20,249 nt of DNA from Pigoraptor chileana (taxonomy: Eukaryota > Opisthokonta > Filasterea). A program made the position numbers and the translations under genes. The notes under the pieces were generated by a model. It did no database searches. It was not told the origin of the DNA and saw nothing but the letters and a program-made list of their open reading frames with translations. The stretch covers positions 1-20,249 of the forward strand of contig CALSCR010004195.1 of NCBI GenBank assembly GCA_943704495.1, written 5' to 3'. Positions 9,901 through 19,300 of the stretch are shown here, in pieces; within the stretch, counting starts at the first letter, position 1, and each line of letters begins with the position of its first letter.

Positions 9901-11082
9901 CATACAAACAGAAACGCTGAGGGCATCATCGCTGCAATTGCATTTTCCTTTTTCTCACTGACCATGCGCGCAAAGCGGAGCGTGTCCTGGTCGATGAGCG
10001 CGAAGCACGTGGTGCACTTGGACCGATTGCTCTTGGCATACTCGAGCTTGAAATCAAAGTCGTTGCTGCGGCTGTCATTGGCGTCATGCGCAACGGTTGG
10101 CAATAGTAATGCGAAACGGAAGAACGGGCAACAGTTGGTATACTTTGTAGGAATACGTACCAGACGGTGTTTCAAACACAATATCACACAAAGTGGAGGG
10201 CAAAGAGAAATGGCAATAACTGAAATCAATGCATGTACTGTACGCAGGAGTCGGTGGCAGTGCGTGCACGGCAAGAAGCGCTGTGATCATGACGCGTGGC
10301 CCTGCTGTCAATTGACAACAAACTGAACGGTGATTTGCTCTCGTCGGCGGTGGTGGCGGACCACTCACTGTGAGCCGGACGATGCGGGTGCTGGTGCAGC
10401 GCCGAACAGTCCACCTCCAAACGTTTGGACGGGCTTTGGGGCGACTGGCGTGTAGTGCCGCTCGATCGTGTTTTTGAGTCTCTCTTTATCGGAAGGGCGA
10501 AGACTGGTGAATCCTGGAGTAGGCCCACGGATTGTCAGATACCATGTTGGCGCGAGTGTGGTGCATATGCAATATGGTTGTGTCGTGCATGCGTGCGAGT
10601 GGGGATGGTGCACTGCCAGTGGTCGGCTGTGCGGCGACACAACATAAAGCACATTGCCGTCCCGCACGCACCTGACACTTCATCTGGCGACTGTAGTGTC
10701 TTGTAGCGATCAAAGAAGCATCGGCTGTCTGCCCGACCACATTGTATACGTGTGATCATGTGTTATTAATGCGTGGAATCAGATGAAAGAAGGCACTCAA
10801 CGTATAGGTACTATTACTACGCATACGCGCAAAAAAGCACAATTAAACTGAATCGCACAAGAGAAAGCGTAAAAATAAAGAAGAAAGCACCAAAAAACGA
10901 ATGATCTGCACCACCAAATCAGATGACCACCCACGCCAATAGGAAGTGTCGTAATCGCCGGAGTACGATGTGATCATCCGGAGAGACCCCTTGCGCAGCT
11001 CGTCCTTGCATCCCTTGCAACATGACCGACCGGAGGCGGCGTACTGGACGCCTACGTAGGCAAGGTTTGGCGGAATCGGCAT
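3984..11082 (-). CDS. PARP1: Poly(ADP-ribose) polymerase 1 with three PARP zinc fingers (22 exons, 1,138 residues)
   Basis: Nuclear DNA-break sensor that transfers ADP-ribose from NAD+ to itself and chromatin proteins. Spliced domains: zinc finger 1 (C22, C25, H50, C53); finger 2 (C136, C139, H168, C171); finger 3 (C283, C286, H313, C316); a bipartite-looking nuclear localisation signal (DRKRK...KKPR); PADR1 (from about 389, with ECGG and YVCTG zinc ligands); BRCT (about 518-610); WGR (about 640-735, containing [15 protein letters not shown]); the helical regulatory domain; and the ADP-ribosyltransferase domain (about 930-1138). The H-Y-E triad is intact: H986 in LLWHGSR, Y1020 in GVYFAD, E1114 in [10 protein letters not shown]. 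The His-Tyr spacing of 34 equals the human one. Human PARP1 has 1,014 residues; the surplus is mainly an extra N-terminal finger and an Ala/Gly/Pro-rich linker. ATG 11082 is the natural start, just before the first finger. All exon phases agree. Confidence 0.95.
4979..4993 (-). other. PARP1: 15-nt microexon carrying the catalytic tyrosine (PARP1 exon 18)
   Basis: The exon lies between TCGACAG and GTGAGT. With one base from each neighbouring exon it encodes G-V-Y-F-A-D, including Y1020, the equivalent of human Tyr896. The flanking introns are 259 and 112 nt. Confidence 0.88.
5253..5274 (-). other. PARP1: 22-nt microexon (PARP1 exon 17)
   Basis: The exon lies between ACGCAG and GTGTGT and encodes TGYMFGK plus the first base of a glycine codon. 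It restores the invariant PARP1 donor-loop sequence that follows EAPS. Without it the catalytic domain would lack this conserved element. Confidence 0.9.
8366..8387. repeat. Short CGCA/CA microsatellite in PARP1 intron 9
   Basis: Several tandem copies of CGCA run into a CA tract. It lies entirely inside an intron and is probably neutral. Confidence 0.6.
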
Positions 11083-11567
11083 TCTTTAAACAATCTGCGA
11101 CGATCAAGGTGGCTGTCGGCTAGCTCAGTATAAAGTATTACCAAAGCAGTGGTATCCTTCTTTGTTGTGGGCACGTCCTACAATACACAGAGGCCGCACA
11201 GACGCATGCACCGACCAAACTTCAACTGTGGCGCAACATTAGCATACGTCGCCGTTGGTCGGAATGAGTGTACGGTGCTGACACGCAACGCGCCACACCA
11301 CCTGACAACTGTCAACAAACCCCCGCAGTCGAGTCCGCGTTCTGTTTTATCTCGCAATATTCCTAAGAATCGAAATAAATGCTGTCACGTGGTAGCGTCA
11401 CGTGCTTCAAGCGACTTAAAAAATACACCAACACCCTGATATTTGAACCAATTGCATTTCTTTTGAAGCAATCATGTTAAGTTGCTCGAGTGCAATAAGA
11501 CAATTGGAGCGACGAATTTTTACCGACACAGCAAAGCGCTCATGGATGAAAAAATCCACACAAAAAA
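11083..11567. promoter_or_regulatory. Divergent intergenic region with a pair of CACGTG boxes
   Basis: These 485 bp separate the minus-strand PARP1 start from the plus-strand start of the 339-residue protein, so both promoters probably lie here. Two CACGTG palindromes (11386-11391 and 11399-11404), each inside a GTCACGTG context, lie 13 bp apart. CACGTG is the core E-box/G-box bound by bHLH or bZIP factors. No clear TATA box is seen. The region just before the plus-strand ATG is very A-rich. Confidence 0.35.
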
Positions 11568-12587
11568 ATGGAAGTTGAATTGCAGTGGTTAGAATACACA
11601 ACACTGCGAGTATTCTCAAAAAACAATGTCGTCTGCTCTTGCAAAGGCCGTAAGAGACGGTATGTATTGACACCTTGCGTGCACTCGCCGTCAAACCCTG
11701 ACGTGCGTATTAGACACTTGACTGCGTTCATACGTAACTTTAACACGACCTCCCGTGGCTCGCGGGGTTTTTTGAAAGCCGTGCTGATGCATTGCAAACA
11801 AAATGTCGCACCGAGCAAAGTGTTCGCTCTCCAAGAGACTTGGCTCGTAGCAATATTAATCCTCGGGTACATGCGCTTCGACAATGGAAGAACAGTGACC
11901 ACTAAGCAGAAGGAAGCCATTCAGCTCGCAAAGGAACTCTTCCCACAGTTCCGCAAGGTGGCCGATTCTGTCTTGAAGCCCTTGGAACGCACGCGCGAAC
12001 CAATGCCAGCTCGGCCTGTGCCAGAAAACGGCGCCGTGGTGGCGCGGCGGTCCGTGCCTAGCATGCTGGCAATGGCCAAGAACTCTAGATCTTCTTGGAC
12101 CGAACTTTACCGTCTCATGTCGAACAAGTCAATCACCTGCCCAACGATTCTTCACATGGCCGCTGTCATGGGACTCGAATCCGTCGTTCATTGGCTCGTC
12201 CGTTCAGTGTGTGTGGAGTATCGCAATCCACGAACGAATATGACCGCTCTCGCCGAGCTTGTGTATTCAAGGCTCGGCACTGGATCTGCTTCCACGGACG
12301 ACTACGACCGCTGGAATTCGATTATCACTGCGCTGTGGAATCCGACTGCAATCGAAGACTGCGTTCCCATGATTGTCGAGTTTGCCACAAGCCACTCAAT
12401 GGATACGCGCGTCTACGAAGCGATTTACGAACTCCTGTACATGTTTGTTCATGTTGCGCACCGCAACACAAAAGACGCAGTCCGCTTGCTTTGCGGCAAC
12501 GGCAACATTAACGTGATCGCACTTCACAATGCGGGTCACCACAATTTTGCGAGGCTCCTGCAGATTGTGCCGGTTCAGGCAGTTTAA
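11568..12587 (+). CDS. Hypothetical 339-residue protein with a weak ankyrin-like segment
   Basis: The only plus-strand gene in the window. It is a single open frame from an ATG in a run of A (A at -3, G at +4), ending in TAA. The N-terminus has basic and Cys-containing stretches (VCSCKGRKRRYVL). Residues about 90-100 (TWLVAILILGYMRF) are hydrophobic but probably a buried helix. Residues about 110-150 are charged and helical, then a Pro-rich linker follows. Residues about 191-213 (ILHMAAVMGLESVVHWLV) look like one ankyrin repeat, and the rest appears to be a helical solenoid with conserved-looking Trp and Tyr. No signal peptide. I do not recognise the family. It may be a divergent ankyrin-type scaffold of the kind expanded in protists; that is inference. 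It has no introns, in contrast to PARP1 next to it. Confidence 0.65.
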   Translation: MEVELQWLEYTTLRVFSKNNVVCSCKGRKRRYVLTPCVHSPSNPDVRIRHLTAFIRNFNTTSRGSRGFLKAVLMHCKQNVAPSKVFALQETWLVAILILGYMRFDNGRTVTTKQKEAIQLAKELFPQFRKVADSVLKPLERTREPMPARPVPENGAVVARRSVPSMLAMAKNSRSSWTELYRLMSNKSITCPTILHMAAVMGLESVVHWLVRSVCVEYRNPRTNMTALAELVYSRLGTGSASTDDYDRWNSIITALWNPTAIEDCVPMIVEFATSHSMDTRVYEAIYELLYMFVHVAHRNTKDAVRLLCGNGNINVIALHNAGHHNFARLLQIVPVQAV

Positions 12588-12608
12588 AAACTCCCCTCCG
12601 ACGTCAAT

Positions 12609-12766
12609 CAACAGACCGCGTTTCACACAACGGCACTCGCCCTTTTGTTTTTAAATGCTGGATTAAAAAGAGTCTGCAACAGACCGCGTTTCACACAACG
12701 GCACTCACACACGGCGCCCTTTTGTTTTTATCCACTGTGAAATGCGTGGTGGATTCAAAGAGTCTG
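12609..12766. repeat. Tandem duplication downstream of the 339-residue gene
   Basis: Two adjacent direct units, 12609-12676 (68 bp) and 12677-12766 (90 bp). Both start with CAACAGACCGCGTTTCACAC, share a GCCCTTTTGTTTTT block and end in AGAGTCTG. The second unit differs mainly by short insertions (a CACACACG-like stretch and about 10 bp before the end). It lies just after the stop of the plus-strand gene, so it may be in that gene's 3' UTR. Confidence 0.85.
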
Positions 12767-12863
12767 GATGAGAGTGTGCGCGTTCCTTGATTTTTGAGAT
12801 CCACTTAAGCCCCTTGTGTTGAGCCACCACGAGCTTGCACAGGATTTCGCCGACCATAAGCAT
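12705..12863 (-). other. Small open frame of uncertain status, 52 codons
   Basis: An ATG-started minus-strand frame encoding a basic helical peptide (MLMVGEILCKLVVAQ, then a Lys/Ile/Trp-rich part) and ending in TGA inside the second duplicated unit. The composition looks coding, but the frame is short. It is not in frame with the coding-like stretch just upstream, and no intron joins them. It could be chance. Confidence 0.15.
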
Positions 12864-12876
12864 AAAAGGTCGCAAC

Positions 12877-13053
12877 CTACTGGCGAACCTTCAGTCCACG
12901 GATTTTGTTTTGTCCGCCCAATAGGCCGCCCGAAGGGAGGGGCTGCGTATTACCCGGGCCACTTTGGATGCCGACACGAGTAGTGATGCCACTGGTGGAG
13001 AAGAAGGAGCGCGGATCGTGAGGATACGATTGCTGGAGGACCTTCTCAAGAAG
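12877..13053 (-). CDS. Possible terminal exon of an unidentified gene
   Basis: After the acceptor-like GCCCAG, a 58-codon minus-strand frame runs to a TAG stop. It encodes LLEKVLQQSYPHDPRSFF, then a Gly/Ser/Pro-rich tail with SGGLLGGQNK and a basic end. Third positions are often G or C, as in the strong genes here. I found no upstream exon. The gap between it and the stop of the large helicase gene at 13368 is AT-rich. It might be a 3' exon of a small gene or an alternative end of the large gene, but neither is shown. Confidence 0.25.
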   Translation of the reverse strand, partial: LLEKVLQQSYPHDPRSFFSTSGITTRVGIQSGPGNTQPLPSGGLLGGQNKIRGLKVRQ

Positions 13054-13367
13054 CTGGGCATTGACACGTGACAGTGTGTGTGTGTGTGTTGCTATATTTG
13101 TGCTTGTGATCAACATCGTTCACCAGCTATGACGTGCATTTTAACAACGGCATGTACTCTCGTATCTGCACCGTTCGAAACCGGAGATTCAGCTGCAATG
13201 CAAATGCTGTCTCTGAATAATGAAACACTTACTGATTGTTCTTCAGCAGGAACCATTCCGACAGATATTATTCATTTATGTTGTGCATAACACTTTCGTT
13301 GCGTGCATTAATTACAGTGGTGCATTCCATATTGCAATGTTCCAACTACCGGCCGTGGAAGACACAC
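13054..13367. other. AT-rich gap with a TG microsatellite
   Basis: This region lies downstream of the stop of the large helicase-glycosyltransferase gene and probably holds its 3' UTR; the minus strand has ATAAATGAATAAT-like stretches but no exact AATAAA. It includes a (TG)n tract at 13074-13089. No credible gene is seen. Confidence 0.4.
13074..13089. repeat. (TG)n microsatellite
   Basis: About eight uninterrupted TG units. It has no evident link to a neighbouring gene. Confidence 0.8.
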
Positions 13368-16300
13368 TCAACAACGACGCATGGCATCCGCGTGTCCCTG
13401 TCTCGCCGCCTTGCGAAACCAACTGGCGGCTTTCGTTGCATTTATCTTCACCCCTGTCCCGTCAGCGTAACAGCAACCGAGGTTGAATTGGGCATTCGCG
13501 TGTTCCCATTCCGCCGCCTTTCGATACCAACTGACGGCCTTCACTGCGTCCTCCTCCACCCCATCACCTTTGCAGTGGTAATAAACGCCGAGGTTGAATT
13601 GGGCATCCGCGTGTCCCTGTTCCGCCGCCTTTCGATACCAACTGACGGCCTTCACTGCGTCCTCCTCCACCCCTTCTCCGTTATCGTAACAGCGACCGAG
13701 GTTGAATTGGGCATCCGCGTGTCCCTGTTTCGCCGCCTTTCGATACCAACTGACGGCCTTCTCTGCGTCCTCCTCCACCCCTTCTTCGTTATCGTAACAG
13801 CGACCGAGGTTGAATTGGGCATCCGCGTGTCCCTGTTTCGCCGCCTTTCGATACCACCTGACGGCCTTCTTTGCGTCTTCCTCCACCCCTGTCCCGTGAG
13901 CGTAGCAAACGCCGATGTTGACTTGGGCATCCGCGTGTCCCTGTTTCGCCGCCTTTCGATACCAACTGACGGCCTTCTCTGCATCCTCTTCCTCCACCCC
14001 TGTCCCGTTATCGTAGCAAATGGCGAGGTTGAATTGGGCATCCGCGTGTCCCTGTTCCGCCGCCTGTCGATACCAACGGGCGGCCTTCTCTGCATCCTCT
14101 TCCTCCACCCCTGTCCCGTTATCGTAGCAAACGCCGAGGTTGAATTGGGCATCCGCGTGTCCCTGTTCCGCCGCCTTTCGATACCAACTGACGGCCTTCT
14201 CTGCATCCTTTTCCACCAACCCTGTCCCGTCAGCGTAGCAAACGCCGAGGTTGAATTGGGCATCCGCGTGTCCCTGTTCCGCCGCCTTTCGATACCAACT
14301 GACGGCCTTCTCAGCGTCCTCCTTCACCCCATCATATCCGTATTGGTAACAAACGCCGAGGTTCACTTGGGCATCCATGTGTTCCTGTTCCGCCGCCTTT
14401 CGATACCAACTGACGGCCTTCGTTACGTCCTTCCCCACTCCTTCTCCGTTATCGTAACAGCGACCGAGGTTGAATTGGGCATCCGCGTCTCCCTGTTCCG
14501 CTGCCTTGCGGTACCTCTCGGCGGAAACTGCGTTCGTCTCCATTCCTCCGTCCTCGTAACCGATCCCAATGGTGCATTGTGCTTCAGCCTTTGCCTCGTC
14601 CGCTGCTTTGCGATGACTCTCAATAGATCTTGCAGCTCCATCCCCCTCTTTGCCCTTGTTGGCGCGGAATCGCGAAGGCCGCTTCACCTGGATGAACCGG
14701 TTGTACTTGCACAGGCGCAGACCGGCACTGACGCACGCATCGTTGAGAGCGAGATCCTCGCGAAAAGGCCACGGCGGATACAGAAGAGACACCTTTCTCC
14801 GCTGCGACGCCTCCTTCATCGCCCTCACATTCACTAGCGCAAAGCTGAAGATGTGCCGCTGCGAAAACGGAGTCTTTGTTATCGCCCGATTGGTGTACCG
14901 TGCTGTCCCGAGGAGCGCATACGTTCCCGGCTCGCCAGCATGTCGCCACATTGCCTTGTTTGCGTTTGGGTTGTTTGGATGGGCTTTGATACGCCTGCTG
15001 ACGAGAAGGCCATCGAGGTCGAGCCCATCGTCAATCACAACGCCCTCCATCTGCGACTGCATGCGTTCGAGCACAGTCCACATGGAGCATGGCTTGGTCA
15101 CCAGCACCCTCGATATGGTGCCGTCGTTACGCACGCGCTGTTGCGGAGGAAGGACAATTTCCGCCATGTGCTCAATGTTATCGTCAAGTACGAATATGCG
15201 GTGCAGGTTGTGCGTTTCTGCGATAAGCTGGATGAATCGACGCGCGAAGCCGATGCCCCACGTGACCTTGTCGACCTCACCGACATCCTCGACAGAAGGG
15301 AGTGTCTCTGGCAATTCGATGAGGATTATAGACGCCGCCCAACACCGATAATCGTCGATTTTACGGCAGACCACAGCCTGCGCGTATGCCATTCTGTCCA
15401 TCGCGTCACTGAGATCAAGTCGTGCGTATGCCGCGCTGCGACCTGCGGGCGGGTGAGACACTTGGAATATCCAGAAGTGGACTCCAGGCGAGGTGCGTTG
15501 CCGGGGTTTCAGTGAACAGACCCCATCCCTCCATGTGACGAGGCCGTCGTGCTTCATGGGAACCGAGATGCGCGCATGCTCCATCCCGCGATTGCGCACT
15601 TGCACCTCGATCGTCCCTGTGCGGACACCCCCAGCATCTGAACCACGTGACCCGAGTTGTTTCAATTCGTGTTTAAAATCAGTGGCGGGAATGTCATGGG
15701 CCGGTGTACCAGTATCGTCGGTACGTGTCCCACCCTCGCATTCTTCCCTCGCACTGGCCGCCCGCGTCGACAACTTATCGAGTTCCCCTCGCGTGAACTT
15801 AAAGTCGTTTGCGTAAGGGCGTTCACACAACAGATCATACTTGCTCTTTCCCGGATTGTATGTCTTCATCGTGCGGTCCTCGTCAATGTCCTTCCAACAC
15901 GGATACGCCCAAAGCCTCTCGTCGAACGCGTTGTCAACGTCGACCTCATACACGGGCATGCGCACGTCGGGTTGGTCAATCAAGCGACGGAAACGCTGAA
16001 GGAGAGCCAGATATGTTCCAGTCTTGCCAACCTGCGGTTCCGCCTGCAATATCAGCCGTGCGTCGTGATACGGAATGGCGCGGTCGGACGCATCAAAATG
16101 GCCACCTGTGTTCCCATTCAACGTGAGCTTAGGCCGGCACGTGTAGCGCCACGGATAACTGGGATCAGTGTCCCGCGACGAGAGGTAGCGATCGTGCGAC
16201 CGGAACATGATCCGAATGGCATAGTGAGACAGTAAACCTTGCTTCAGGAGCGTCACGAGCTTGTCACCGACGAGTGCGTAGGGCACTCTGTCGTTATCAG

Positions 16301-19300
16301 GCGCCGCATACCGACACATCCTCCCAAGTTCCTGAACGACGGTACTCAGTTCTCCAACGCTTGAGTTGTACGATGTGCGGAGGTCCATGCAGTCGAATGT
16401 CCGTGGGAAGGTGTTGCCCATGCCGCCCTTGTCGACAAGAATGAGTATGCACGGAAGGTCCTCGAGATCCTCGTACTGCCTGATGGGCTTGTGGAGATGC
16501 CCACACTGCTCGCAATTCCACGATTCAATCGACATCTCGACGCGTTTGCACTCACACGAAGCATGGACACACTTGTGGTCCGGTGGCTGCAATAGCTGAA
16601 GCCAGTGACGCTTTTCCTCGACGCACCTCCGCTCGTAATCGCTCAGGCCGCTGGCTTCTTTAAAGAAATCGTCCAACGCCTTGTTATCGAAATCACGGAT
16701 GACGGCGAACACCTTGCCCATTCCTGTCTTCATGATGGCAAGACAGATACTCTCGAACAACCGATTGCCATCCGCCACCGACGACGTGCGCACGATTTTC
16801 GTGTTTCCCTTCATGTATGGCTTTCCGTCTTCGCGCTTCACTCGCTCTGAAATCAAGTTGGAGACGATCACGTCCGTCTCTGTGCGCGACGAAAGAAACT
16901 CCGTCTTCAGACAGCCCGAATGGAACCCGCAAAGTACATCACGTGCATTTCTCCATGTGTCACCCAAGCGGAGCAGAGTGGTGGGCGCATGTAGAACGTA
17001 CGCCCAAGGCGAGGCGTCGGCCGAGAGTGTCTCTCCGTACTTCCGGCAGTATTCGTTCAAGGGGAGCTTCACTGTTTTTTCCATATCCTCCATCGTACCC
17101 CTTACACGCTCGCCGCACTTGCGCCACCATTTTTCGCTGTTCTTGAGGAGTTCTTTCAACCGCTCTTCAGGTCGGGCCCTCGGTGTACCAGCGACCTCGT
17201 TTGCGAGGCAACACTCAAAGAACACCGCAAAACGGACGATGCTGTAGACATAATCGCATGCGAGCGCGACGTCGCGGGAGAGCTGGATTGACCCATCGCT
17301 GTCCGTCTTTTGTTGCATTACTTTCGGTAAAAAGGGGTCGCCACGGACCAGAGCATTTTCTGTGGCACGGTTTCGCATCGAGTTGATGTAGAAGTTGACC
17401 GATCGGTAGTATGGCGTCCGACCGCTGGGACACACAAGGAATTCGGTGCACATGCCCAACTGTTCCTTCCCGGCGATGGCTAGTGACCGATCCTTCTTGT
17501 CATAGCCGACCCACCCATCTCGCCCAACCATCTTTATCCTGAGGACGTCGTATGCAACGCGGCGATCGAGTTCAAATTTGGACGCACTGCTAAACGTATC
17601 AACAAGGGCGACCGTGTTCCCCTCCACACACAGAAATGCTTCGCTTGAAATGCCGTTGCCTTGCGGAATGGACACGGACAACGCCTTTGTCGCTGCGTTG
17701 AACGTGAAAGTGGCGTGTGGAGAGTCGAGCATTGCCACGGCGTCCATCGCCTGGATGAATGGATCTGAAGGAGGGATGGCCGAGAAGGACAGCCGCCACA
17801 CGCCGGTGGTGTTCTCCGCCCGGAGGTATGCCCAGTCGTCAGAGCCCATGGCAGTTGGCGCCACAAGCAGACGGAAAGGCTCGCTCATTCGCAGCTGACC
17901 CTCGCTCCAGTCGACGACATGTGCGTCACGTGCAATGACGCAGTCGCCGTCAGTGACGTCCTTCTCCGCCTTCAAACACGTCGTGTCGCCACTAGAGACC
18001 AAGTGGCGCACCGGAATCCTGGTTGACGCCGACAGCTGATTGTAAGGGGTCGCCGACACGAGAAGCACGACGAGATTGCCAATTTGGTGGCACGACGTCA
18101 GCATTCCCGCCATTCCGCGCTTTTTCCACATGGCGCGGAGATCGTCGATCATATTCACACTCCACTTGAAGTCTTCTGATTTTGTTGGGGATGCGAGGTT
18201 GGCGAAAACATCGTAGGCTTGGTTGGCAGTGACCGCGTAGTGACACTCGTCGACGATGATAAGGCCGAGAGTGGATGGGTCGTTGATGAGCTGTGCGTAA
18301 AAGTTGTGCATCCGCTGCTCGATCTCCTTGCTGTAGGCCATGCGATCGACTCCTGACCCGACGGGAGCGGCCGTGTTGGCCCCATCGCCCCTTTCCACCT
18401 CCTGAACGTGCGATGTGCGCCACTCTTCCGTGTCGAAAATATCCTCGATGTCCTTCAGGCGATCCGCAGTCTGCGTTTCAAGCATCGTGTACTTTGCCGT
18501 CATTACGCGAAAGACAAATCGCTTAAATGTCTTGAGCGGAGTGTTCTTTGCGGCGAGTATACAGGCGATCCTCTCAAAGAGAACGTCGCCGATGCACTGC
18601 TGAAGAGGAAAGATCTTGTCACTTCTCGGCTTTGTTGCCTCCTCAGGGAGGTGCGACAGACCCGGAGGACGCTCCACTTGTTCTTCTTTAATGATGACGA
18701 CCTTCTTCAGTGCGTCACTAATCGGCGGTGTCTCGTCACCGCTGTCGCTGTTTGTTTCATCGGGCTCAGTTTCGTTGGTGAGTACATCGACGTCGGCGGG
18801 TGTGCACGTGACAAAGCGGATTCCCAATGTGGCGGCGGCGTCGTAGAGTTTCGTTCCAAATGAGTCGTCTGCGAGGATGCCGACCACAGCGGGACGATCA
18901 CCAGGCGCAAGAATCACACTCACGACGTCATTGGTGGAACGTTTTCGCAACTCATTGAGAGAATCGCGGACGATGCTTTTCTTGATATGTTCGTCTAATA
19001 TCATGATGCCATCAACCCGTTTAAACGTCTCCTTGAAAGCGCGCTTCCCCCTTGCCAACTCGATAAAGGCGTTCGTCTTGGGAAGAATGCCGGCTTCGTC
19101 GAGGCATCCGAGTGCATACACAAGGTTACCGCCGAGTGCGACCTTATCTGAGAACCAGCGCACGTCTTTGTCGCTCAGAGACGCCACTGAGGAACTCAGC
19201 AGAAAGAGGACACTCCCTTGCAGCGATGTGCGTTGGTCGGCTGCACTATCTTCCAAGGTCAAGTCGACGATGTCTAATTTGCTCCAAAGCTGACTCCAGA

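Larger units (their letters stand above)
3984..11082 (-). other. PARP1: Exon map of the PARP1 gene
   Basis: Exons in transcript order: 11082-10935, 10728-10672, 10513-10369, 10071-9963, 9773-9731, 9554-9498, 9375-9090, 8898-8834, 8684-8431, 8269-8103, 7856-7674, 7463-7074, 6936-6765, 6618-5977, 5794-5636, 5539-5387, 5274-5253, 4993-4979, 4866-4776, 4592-4531, 4343-4187, 4023-3984 (ends in TGA). They total 3,417 nt, exactly 1,139 codons. All introns are GT-AG, 96-297 nt long. Each junction was chosen by agreement of splice signals, phase and similarity to known PARP1. Exon 4 has a second in-frame acceptor 6 nt downstream (start 10065). The least usual donor is GTCAGT after exon 4, supported because joining there gives [14 protein letters not shown], nearly the human finger-1 sequence. 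Confidence 0.88.

Noticed and set aside
13652-14263. A 203-codon minus-strand frame rich in Arg and Pro repeats
   Set aside because: It is another frame of the same Sel1 repeats, open only because the DNA units are nearly identical.
13371-14591. Bacterial contamination suggested by the Sel1 repeats
   Set aside because: Sel1 repeats are common in both bacteria and protists. The same open frame carries nuclear localisation signals and a GREB1-like core, and it lies on the same contig as an intron-rich PARP1.
13236-14837. A 533-codon plus-strand open frame
   Set aside because: It is the antisense of the Sel1 array. Its repetitive translation mirrors the repeat, while the minus frame continues into helicase and glycosyltransferase motifs.
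16017-16034. The P-loop as a second, separate ATPase
   Set aside because: The region before DECH has no motif I and the region after the P-loop has no separate motif II, so one circularly permuted helicase explains both.
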